Assembly: GCF_036884655.1 (NCBI RefSeq) | Contig: NC_088340.1 | Span: 30,504,001 to 30,568,000 of the forward strand | Length of the DNA: 64,000 nucleotides | Origin: Musa acuminata AAA Group | Taxonomy: Eukaryota; Streptophyta; Magnoliopsida; Zingiberales; Musaceae | Direction: 5' to 3' | Shown here: positions 55,213 through 64,000 of the stretch, piece after piece | Numbering within the stretch: the first letter of the stretch is position 1 | Layout: each line of letters begins with the position of its first letter | Translations under genes and position numbers: made by a program | The notes under the pieces: generated by a model | What the model was told of the DNA's origin: nothing | What the model saw: the letters and a program-made list of their open reading frames with translations, nothing else | Database searches by the model: none

Positions 55213-56821
55213 TACTAGTCATAGGTGCCCTACAAGCCAATCACATTAGTGATGGCACGTATGACATGATACGTATTTTTTTACTTATTATATTTTGATA
55301 TTTTTATCACTTTATATTACTTGTTGCATATATACATATATATTGTGATGTCCATGGATTTTTGCAATGAGAATCGGATCATGATGAGATAATGATAACG
55401 AGACCAATTTGCCTTTAAATACAGACCCTAAATAATACAGGTCATAGATTACTTGAGAGGGATATCGAGATAATCGGATAGACTAGTGTATTTATTGTAT
55501 ACCCGTCCATATAATGGAGGCAGTTGGTCTCATTGCTGCTCGTGTGGGGACACTAAGGATACAACGTAAGTGCTCATTGGAGAATGAGTTCACTAATTGA
55601 TTCGCTCACGGAATATTGGATGGTTGATGATGCCTTATTGTCAAACAATAATTCCGTAGTCCCATTAGTATATTTGGTCCTTAGACTTGAGACACCAAGG
55701 ACGTCCTATATAAGTACTCCACTCTTTGATACCGGACTTATATGTTTAGAAGTTCCAAATCTAGTACAACCAGTTATTGGGAGTGGTAGTCAACCTTACG
55801 AGAGCTATTGAGTGTTGAAAGAGGATTATCCACTCTTGGTATCATGAGAGGAATACCTCATGTGTTCTTGCACAAATAAATCCTTAGCCAAGGTCATTCG
55901 GATTGAAAGAGAAAGAGTTCTCCGGGAGAATCCGATTAAAGTGAAACTCGAGGAGAAACCATATGAGCCTGACAGCACCATGCCTGCTATATCATTTTTG
56001 GGATATTATATGGATTAGGGACTATAGGTACATGGTAACTAAGGATAGATGGGTCCAAAGGATTGGATTTCTCTATATCATCTGGGGACTACGGTATAGT
56101 GGCCTAGTACACCCGCAATCGAGGAATCGAGTGAATTATTTTGGAGATAATAATTCACTGAGCCAAAAAGAGTTCTGATAGGTATGACTCATGGACAGCT
56201 CGATATTGGGCCTAGAGGGTTACACACATATGGTAGGTGTTGTGACAAGTAGAGGTTCGGATATGAGATATCCACTAGAACCCCTATCTTATTAGATATC
56301 CAATAAGCCCTTAAATTATTAGATCCCATGAATGAGATCCAATAAGAGCTAATAAGAGATTATTGAGTAGAGACCCACTAATCTAAGAGGCTTAGGTAAT
56401 TGGATGGAGATTTAATACCCAATAGGGCATGATTCATTAGGGTTAACTAGGGGCCTCTATAAATATGAGGGAACTAAAGGCTCATAGGCTGGGGCTTCTT
56501 AGTTGTCACCTTCTATTCTCCTTTCCTTTTCTCCTCCTCAAATAGCAGGCTTGGAGATTTAAGGAGCATCGTTGTAGCCCTGTTGTGTGGATCACCACTA
56601 GAGAGGAGGACGTTTGACCTCCTTCATCCACTCCTACAGATCTGTAGGAATTTAGGGATATATAGTATCCCTAGGTAACACAACTGTCTCACACGTGGGT
56701 TTTTGTATCGCAGATTTTGCGCACCAATCTACGCATGACGACGAACACATATTGGGAAATTTGAGGTTTTTATTTTATGTTCTTCTATTGCGCATGTGAT
56801 GTCGCCCAAAGATTTCCCAAC
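55213..56821 (+). repeat. Older Angela 3' LTR
   Basis: About 1609 bp, opening TACTAGTCATAGG and ending CCCAAC. It is longer than the other Angela LTRs because of an extra stretch of about 120 bases near 56290-56440, rich in AATAAG and TTAGAT words. TATA-like CTCTATAAATATG near 56455. Confidence 0.8.
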
Positions 56822-57579
56822 TTGTGCTATCAAGCCCATATAGTTTCTCCTCGAATCTCACTCTAATCTGATTCTTTTGAAGAACTCTTTCTCTCTCAAT
56901 CTGAATGACCTTAGCTAAAAATTTGTTTGAGTAAGAACACATGAGATATTCTTCTCATAATACCGAGAGCGGATGATCCTTCATCGATACTCAATAACCC
57001 TCATAAGGTTAGCTATCACTCCCAATGATCAATTGTGCTAGATTTAGAACTTTCAAACCTATAAGTCTGGTATTAAAAAGTGGAGTACTCATACTGGACA
57101 TCCTTGGTGTCTCAAGTCTAGGGACCAGGTATACCATTGGGATGATGGAATCGCTGTCTGACAATGAGGTATCATCAACTATCCAGCATTCCGTGAGCGG
57201 ATCAATCAGTGAACTCATTCTCCAATGAGCACCTGCACTATAGCCCTAGTGTCATCACACGAGTAACTATGAGACCAGCCGCCTCAATCATATGTATGGG
57301 TATACAACATACCAGTTTATCTGGTTATCTCGATGTCTCTCTCGAGTAACATATGACCGGGATCATTTAGGGTCTGCGTTTAAAAGTAAATTGATCTCAT
57401 TATCGTGATCTCCTCATAATCTGATTCTCATTGCATAAATCCATGCACATCACAATATACTTATGCATCAAGCAATATAAGTGATAAAATGTCAGAATAA
57501 TAATAAGCAAATAGAGTGTATGTCGTATCATATGTGTCATCGCTCACGTGATTAGCTTGCAAGGCACCTATGACTAACA
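56822..57579 (-). repeat. Inverted partial Angela LTR
   Basis: Reverse complement of the first 760 or so bases of an Angela LTR; on the minus strand it opens TGTTAGTCATAGGTGCC at 57579. Joined head-on to the LTR ending at 56821, it makes an inverted repeat with 55213 onward. It marks the right limit of recognisable retrotransposon sequence. Confidence 0.8.
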
Positions 57580-60025
57580 GTAGTGTCGTTTCGAGCTTTC
57601 CAGAACGAGTCCGTGGTGTTTGGCATCGACTTGTACGGCGCCGAGCATGATAATTTGTATCCTCGGGGCACGAGCGCTAACTAACCCATACAGGTCCACG
57701 TCGTGCAGCGTTGTTCCGAGCTTTTCGAAACGTTCGGAACGACGTCGACTTGTATGGTGTCAAATAACACAAGAGTCATGTGGTCGCTTTGTTTGGATTC
57801 GAGATGTCACATCATGTTAGCCTAGAGATCCCTTGTGGGCCTTGTCATGATTCTCGTCTGCTACCATATGGTGCGTATCTGTGCCATATCAATATTGGTT
57901 GCTCGTTGGATGCGGAACAGTGAGATCACATCTTCTATTGATATATTAGTAAATAATCAAATCTCCTTTGGGAGAGAAGGCATTAACTATTGAGTTGGAA
58001 TGGTCTTTTCACTTAAATGAAATAAGATATTGTTAAGCATAAAGATAAGACAGATAAGCAATCCTGTCAGTGTCTGCACGATGTGCACGGCAAGCATGGC
58101 GTGGCATCTATCATCTAATAATATAGCCTCAAACTTTGGAATAGCAAGCAGAGCAAGCTATCCGAAGGCATTAGAAGTCGTCTTTGATGGACACAGATCA
58201 ATAAAAGCTTAAACAAACTGTCTCGTTGTTCAAATACTAATTAATACCGTGGAGACAATGTGATTAATTTTCTTGCCACTGCCATTTTTGTTTTAACACC
58301 CTTGTTTAATAACTTAGATTGATTTATAAAATATGATATTATTATTATATGAGCTTAAACATTTTGTCTCTGATTTAGAGTCAATAAAATTAAGGGATCA
58401 ATTATATAATATCATGATAAATGATATCGAGATCGATCTAATATTAAATATGATGAGCGAATTGAGTATGACAAAATTATACATGCATAACGACACAAAG
58501 AACATCATGGAATGTTCTATATCAAATATCATAGAACATATCATAATGTGAAACTATCAATCATGAGATTATATTAGACCTTCACGAGGACATCAAATCA
58601 TTTAGTAACAAATTTTTTTATATTTATTTATTTTCTTATTGAGCAGATGTTATTATATGACAACTTATTAAATATGTAAAATATTTCTAAACTAATCAAA
58701 TTTATTTTATTAATAAACCCACTAAACTACTTCTACATCATATGTTTCAGATGTGTGAAAACTCATCGTGAGTTTATATAATTGATATATAGATCGAATA
58801 GAATATCTTGAGTTAGACCAAAAATTTTGGTACCACTATGATGTAGGGTGATTAGAAACAAATCTTTTTCTTGATGAGAGGAATAGAAATAGGACTAAGC
58901 TCTTATAATGAATACCTTGCACCATCCTCTGTATCCTGCACCTTCTTACATTTTGCACATGGATGATGAAATCATACCAAAAATACAAATATATAATCTC
59001 GCACAAGTAAAAAAACACTCAATTTATTATTCTTTTTTTTATTAATTTATTATAATATTTTTACACCTTTTCATAATGCAAGTATAAGAATGGAAAGAAA
59101 ATACAGAAATAACAAAAAAATATAATTACATCAAATCAAACATATGATACCTTTAATATGAAGATATATTTTCTTATATTTTCTTACAAATTTTCTTATA
59201 TTTTCTTACATTTGCTTTTTTCTTGAGTAGATGTTATCATGTGACAACTTAATATATATGAAACAAATATCTCTAAATTAATCAAATTTATTTTATTAAT
59301 AAATTAACTAAATTATTCTGTATTATTATAATATCCCAATTTAATCTCATAAAAGCATTTTACAAACATTAGAATGTGTTTAAACATTTTCAACTAATCA
59401 TTTTGACTGACTCCACAAAATTAACCGATCAATTATCACATGACATTTACAGCAATAAATAAAGTCCCATACGATTCATTTAAATGAATGAAAATAAGTA
59501 AAAACATTTGGATCCAAAAAGATTGCAATGAGTAAAACCGAATCGAGATTTGCTCTGGTTTGTAACCCAAAGTGAATGACCACGCTTACCATAACAATAT
59601 TATGTCTACGATAACTAGTCACCCAATAAACTTCTTCGGATTAACATTCTACTAGCTGATAACAGCATGCAAAACAGCTATAAGAGCAGGTAAAACAGTT
59701 ATAGAAGCACGACATCCTCCAGAGAGAGCATGTAAAACAGGGGTATGCAAATACAACCCAGCAGAAACAAAAAAACGAAGTATCAATGTTAGTGTTATCA
59801 TGCTTTAGTTTCAGATCAAGATGGACAACCAGACCTCTGTAGAAACTACATGAAAATTAACTGTATGTTAGACCAAATGCTAAATATCAAAGCTAAACAA
59901 AAGCCCTATCGTTGCTAAATCCTGCAAAACCAAAACATCATGTTGCTCAAACCACCTAGACGTTCACAATCAGAACAAGTTACTTATCTGGAAAAGCATA
60001 CATGCATCCAATGGGAATAGTATGA
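57580..60025. other. Intergenic DNA and probable H2A.Z 3' UTR
   Basis: No supported coding gene. Near 57585-57780 two related GC-richer segments (GAGCTTTCCAGAACG and GAGCTTTTCGAAACG contexts, both followed by TCGACTTGTAYGG) suggest an old local duplication. From about 58200 it is strongly AT-rich. About 59650-60025 probably includes the 3' UTR of the H2A.Z gene; no convincing minus-strand AATAAA was seen. Confidence 0.5.
58636..59317 (+). repeat. Dispersed direct repeat, two copies of about 100 bp
   Basis: 58636-58735 and 59223-59317 share GCAGATGTTAT / GTAGATGTTAT, then TGACAACTTA, then AATCAAATTTATTTTATTAA followed by TAA(A)CTAAA words. A weaker pair, AAAATTAAGGGATCAATTAT near 58388 and AAAATTAACCGATCAATTAT near 59418, lies outside them. 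Probably remnants of one non-autonomous repeat. Confidence 0.55.
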
Positions 60026-62436
60026 TCACTCCTTGGAAGACTTGTTAATGAGCGACTTGTGAATGTGGGGGATGACTCCACCACCAGCGATAGTGCCCTT
60101 AATTAGGGTGTCAAGCTCCTCATCCCCTCGGATAGCCAGCTGAAGGTGGCGCGGAGTTATTCGCTTCACCTTAAGATCCTTGCTAGCATTCCCTGCAAGC
60201 TCCAACACTTCTGCTGTTAAGTACTCCAGGATTGCTGCCGAGTACACAGCTGCGGTGGCACCAACACGTCCGTTTGCTTGAATCCTTGACTTCAATTGCC
60301 GATGAATTCGGCCGACAGGGAACTATCATAAGGCAAGTGCGCAACATTAACAAAATTTTAGATGCATGCAGGTATGATAATGCTGACAGCAGATAGGATG
60401 ACCCTTAATGTGAGCATACTATGCAAGTTATCCAATTTAATTTTTCCACTTTAAAAAAGACAGACTGCTTTTGATTTGGCCATGCATAATGTGAGTAGTT
60501 GACATGGGTTAACATGATTTTAATTTGGCATTGAAGAGCTTAATAAATTAGTGAAGAATTTGAAGTTACATCAATATATTCAGGATGAAATTGCAATAAT
60601 AACAATGATGCTCATTTCTCAGGGGCAATATTTTGGAATCCCGCTGCTCACTGTTAAAAGTAAACAATTTGAAACAAGTGACAAAACCATGCAAAATGTT
60701 GATTAACAATACATGAACATGTTAAAGAAAACTGCATATTTGTTTTTTCAATACATATTATTTACCAATGTAAATCACAAAACAAACAGAAATCACCAAA
60801 CGACCAACTATCAGAACAGCTTCATCAGTTGAATAACATCAACTATGCCATTTAGCACAAATCCATAACAATTTGAAAACATAACAGTCAACACTTAACC
60901 CATCTTAACAGTAATTTCAACCCATCTACAAGCAGAATAATCTTATAGAAACCATTTTCCATCAAGAAAATAACTATTGAATAATCCCAGAACATTTTCT
61001 TTGCCACAAGCAATCACCTAAGAGCTACAGCTTCATGAGACAGACTACATCCACCTGAACCACCACAAATCCATATGCGGATCATCTAATATATGGGCAC
61101 CAATATTCATCCATCAACTAATTGAGTTCATCCCATGAACTAATTATGCATATCTATTCTTGCAGCATAGGCATTTAGATGTTGCAAACACAGTATATCT
61201 TCCAAGTATTGTTAAATAGCAATGACATAACAAGGTAATTTGAATTATTATTTTTTAATACTAGTTTATTTTAATAAGAGAGTGAGAAAGAAAGAGAGAG
61301 ATATATATCAATCCTGACATGACCCATCCTACTATCATGTTAGAATCTTTACTAAACCCAACACTAAACACCCATGAAATCCGACAGTCATAGATATATA
61401 ATCTAATCAACTGGGTAAGTCCAATTAACTCAAGGGTGACATGAACATCCATTATTAAAATAATTTAACCCAGTTACAATTCCAAACTCGACAAATGGAA
61501 CTCGATCAACCCATTAATTGCACGACTAGAGCAAATTATAGGACTCCACCACAAAACAATTAGCATGTAGAACTAATATTTCTGAGCCTTCAGATAAGGA
61601 AACTTTTACTTTGACAAATTGATCCAAAACATGATTTTTTAATAACAGAATTCCCTAAAGAAAGAAACCAATATCAAAGATGAAAAAAATCAGAGTTCAT
61701 CCTACTAAAGAATGTTACAACAAACTGACGTAAACCGATCTGCATAAGAGCAACCAGAGAAAAGGAAAACAAGAAACGAAACTTATAAAAGGCCAAAGAC
61801 CTTGATGATTAGTGGATCTTCTCCGGTCAGTAATCTGTTCTCTCTATGAGATGCTGGTAACTGCTCACCATTGCTGAGGGGGTGGCACGAGAAGAAACAA
61901 AAGACAAACACTGACAAAGGTGAAAGGAAGTGCCCTTAGCCTTTGTGCACAATCAGTGGAAACTCTTCAAGCGCCCTCCCTAAGCCTTTGTGCTTGCATT
62001 TGTTTGGGCAAAAAGCCGAAAGAAACGTTCTTTTACCGAATAAATAAATGGTCCTATATGAACGACAGTGGCATCTTCGTATTCCAGACTGAACCAACAT
62101 ATCAAATATGAGTCTTTCAGAAACCACAGCATGTTAAACTACTACCACGTTAGATGCATTGGATCTATCAATAATCCCAAACCACAACTCTAATAACAGG
62201 ATAGCGCATTTGAAACAACAGCAAGATAAACCCTAATCCTACACAGTCCCATGTAAATGTAAACCATCTATCAGAAGCAACGTTGTAGGAAGCTGACCAA
62301 GGACTGAAGACAGATCAACAAAAATTACCTGCAACCCGGCTCGGGCCGACCGCGATACGGGCTTCTTCTTGTCCTTGTCCTTGTTCCCTGCCGTCGTCTT
62401 CGCCGCGAGAAGACCCTTTCCTCCCTTTCCTGCCAT
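60026..62436 (-). CDS. Histone H2A.Z variant
   Basis: Encodes a 134-residue H2A.Z, the replication-independent H2A variant that is placed by the SWR1 complex at promoters and gene bodies and in plants affects temperature response, flowering and gene silencing (established for the family). Two coding exons on the minus strand: 62436-62329 ([20 protein letters not shown] to RAGLQ, 36 residues) and 60322-60026 ([13 protein letters not shown] to the end NKSSKE, 98 residues), joined in phase 0 at GTAATT...GATAG. The histone fold has [18 protein letters not shown] and [20 protein letters not shown]. The docking region [13 protein letters not shown] is the H2A.Z signature in place of canonical H2A's. 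The Lys-rich N-terminus carries acetylation sites; there is no SQ(E/D)F tail, which excludes H2A.X. The frame running past 62329 is intron. Confidence 0.95.
60323..62328 (-). other. H2A.Z intron of 2006 bp
   Basis: GT at 62328-62327 and AG at 60324-60323. AT-rich; contains a (GA)n-type run near 61283-61303 and a few small ORFs with no support. No transposon coding sequence seen in it. Confidence 0.88.
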
Positions 62437-62825
62437 CTGTCAACTCCCTAAAACCCAAGCCAAGCATCAAGCCAAAACCCAGATGAGAACATCACAAACT
62501 CAAAACCTGCACCTAAAACGCTAAATCCAACGAGAACTGGCCCCCTAACGACGAACGAAACGCTAGAAACAGAAGTACGACAGAGGAACCTTAAATTCCT
62601 CCTCCAAAACCCAGAATCTAGCGCCGAACACAACCGGAAAGAGCCACGATCAGAGCCCCAAGGCGAAGAAACCATCCTCGAGTCGAGAAGAACGACCCAA
62701 GATCTGAAGGATGTCAAGGGAGAGCAAGAAGTACCTCTTCCACTTCTCTGGCTTTCCGATCTCAGCACCAAAGCGGGCGTGAGAGGGTAGAAATTAGGAG
62801 AGGGCTAAAATGTGAACGGACTTGG
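62437..62825 (-). other. H2A.Z 5' UTR with probable leader intron
   Basis: Upstream of the ATG the minus strand reads GGGAGTTGACAG right up to the start codon, a good acceptor. At 62734 it reads AAGAG then GTACTT, a possible donor, giving an intron of about 300 bp. The first exon would run from about 62825. Leader introns are common in plant housekeeping genes; this one is predicted only. Confidence 0.45.
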
Positions 62826-62852
62826 AGCTTTTAATTTAGAATTTTGTCTTTA

Positions 62853-62862
62853 CTATTTATAG
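62853..62862 (-). promoter_or_regulatory. TATA box of the H2A.Z gene
   Basis: CTATAAATAG on the minus strand, about 420 bases before the ATG and about 30-40 before a plausible transcription start near 62825. It lies at the edge of a very AT-rich stretch. Confidence 0.5.
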
Positions 62863-64000
62863 TCTCTTAAAAATTTAATAATATAATATTTTATTACTTA
62901 CGATCCTTTTTTTAATATTTTTTTCTTCCCACATCCCTCGATACGCACCCTATTGCCTTTACCTCTCCGCATGACATCTTTTTAAATTAAAAGATATAGT
63001 CTCTCTTAAGCTATTATAAAATTTATACAATTTTAAAAATATTAAATATTATAATAAATATTAAATTTTATTTTTTTATTTTTAATTCATCTTATTACAT
63101 CATTTTTTTTCCATACGATTAAGAAGATGATAAGAAGAAAGAAAATCAAAAGTATAGAGTGAAAAATTGTTATTAGAATTAAATTATAAATAAAGGATAT
63201 ATATTTATATATAAATAATTTATAAATATTTAAAATTCTTAACACGAAATTATAAATAATAAAAAAGGATTACAAATAGTAATCTTCATATACTTAGGAC
63301 GGGAGTTCCCAAAGTGCCCTCATACTTAACCTCAATGATCGAGAGGAGAATGCGGTCAGGACACAACTCATATTCCGATAATCGACTCGACGACGACTTC
63401 GTCCCCGGATTTGCTGTAGGCCTTTACTGGACTCACATCCGGTCCATATCGCTTCGATCCGGATCCAATTAGGAAAATAGAATCCAATTCAATAGTTCGG
63501 ATTCCGCATGTCATCGGAGCCCGAAGAAAATCTACATCCGAGTAGGAACATGAGGCCGTGGCAGCTTTAAGATTCGCGCTGCCCATGGTCGACCGAGAGA
63601 AGCTTGTGTAAATGCCCAAAAGAAAAGGCTCTCTTCTGCCAGGATCCGTGTGCAACCCAGATGGAGAATTTGCAGAATATAAGTTCGCATCCTTGATATG
63701 CCAAGACTGTAGAAAGCTTCGTCAATCTGAGTACAAACATGCACTTCATTTCGATGAATTTGCTGCTTCAGTGAATGATGATGCGGCTGAAAGCACAAAT
63801 TGTTTGTCTACGGTTCTGGGAAACAACTAAATGGATTCACAGGCTGAAACCGATGCAGGGAGCAAGGAATTTGCTGCGGAGTCAAAGAACACTCTTGCAT
63901 ATAAAGTTTGATGAGGAACAGCAATGGCACTGCTCCGTTGGAAAGAGCTTCAACCATGCATTGAAGTGGCTTTAGCAGCACTAACCGCACACAGGAGTGA
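62863..64000. other. AT-rich DNA and unassigned right end
   Basis: 62863-63300 is AT-rich and gene-free. 63300-64000 has balanced composition and several short open frames on both strands (for example 63612-63830 plus, 63990-63808 minus), none of which I recognise. They could be an exon or UTR of a gene continuing past the window. Confidence 0.4.

Noticed and set aside
62239..62436. 65-residue reading of the first H2A.Z exon
   Set aside because: Residues after GLQ are intron translation; a consensus GTAATT donor and the matching exon at 60322 explain the gene.
62840..63285. A MITE whose terminal repeat would supply the H2A.Z TATA box
   Set aside because: TTACTATTT words occur near both ends in inverted orientation, but the match is short and the whole stretch is AT-rich; chance is enough.
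63612..63990. Short ORFs at the right end as a host gene
   Set aside because: No recognisable domain, overlapping frames on both strands and no clear splice pattern; left as unassigned.

Overview
This is plant nuclear DNA, almost certainly from a monocot. The right end carries one host gene, a two-coding-exon histone H2A.Z variant. The left nine tenths is a pile of LTR retrotransposons. The mix (Sirevirus and Angela-type Ty1/copia plus a small-LTR chromovirus) and the H2A.Z N-terminus fit a Zingiberales genome such as Musa or Ensete, but that placement is a recollection and weakly held. No bacterial genes, rRNA, tRNA genes or CRISPR arrays were seen.

Layout. (a) 1-8010: old, scrambled repeats: a Sirevirus LTR piece, a deleted chromovirus copy on the minus strand (865-3884), another Sirevirus LTR fragment, and a direct duplication of a copia RT/RNase H tail. 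(b) 8011-54284: one Sirevirus on the minus strand (E2), blown apart by later insertions. Sirevirus E1 (8045-16574, TSD TAAAG) sits in its 3' LTR. An Angela element (24082-54023, TSD CCAAC) sits in its 5' LTR. That Angela holds a chromovirus in its leader (27113-47982, TSD AGTTG) and a short TRIM-like element in its pol (50162-50800, TSD AAGCT). The chromovirus holds Sirevirus E3 (30546-45780, TSD GAGAC), and E3 holds a second, pristine Angela (34940-43712, TSD GAAAC). The main stack is thus five insertions deep, and six 5-bp target-site duplications match exactly. (c) 54285-57579: an older Angela remnant followed by an inverted LTR fragment. (d) 57580-64000: non-repetitive or AT-rich DNA with the H2A.Z gene on the minus strand.

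Working parts. The innermost Angela has two 1493-bp LTRs that look identical and one uninterrupted gag-pol frame, so it is the youngest and the only clearly competent element. E1 and E3 keep LTRs, primer site and polypurine tract but lack most or all of pol, so they must have moved with enzymes from elsewhere. E1 and E2 both carry an extra ORF of the 'putative plant transposon protein' (Transposase_32-like) type, in two different positions, each behind a leader with the same GC-rich palindromes that lie upstream of the LTR TATA box. That ORF and its leader are the least explained part of the window.
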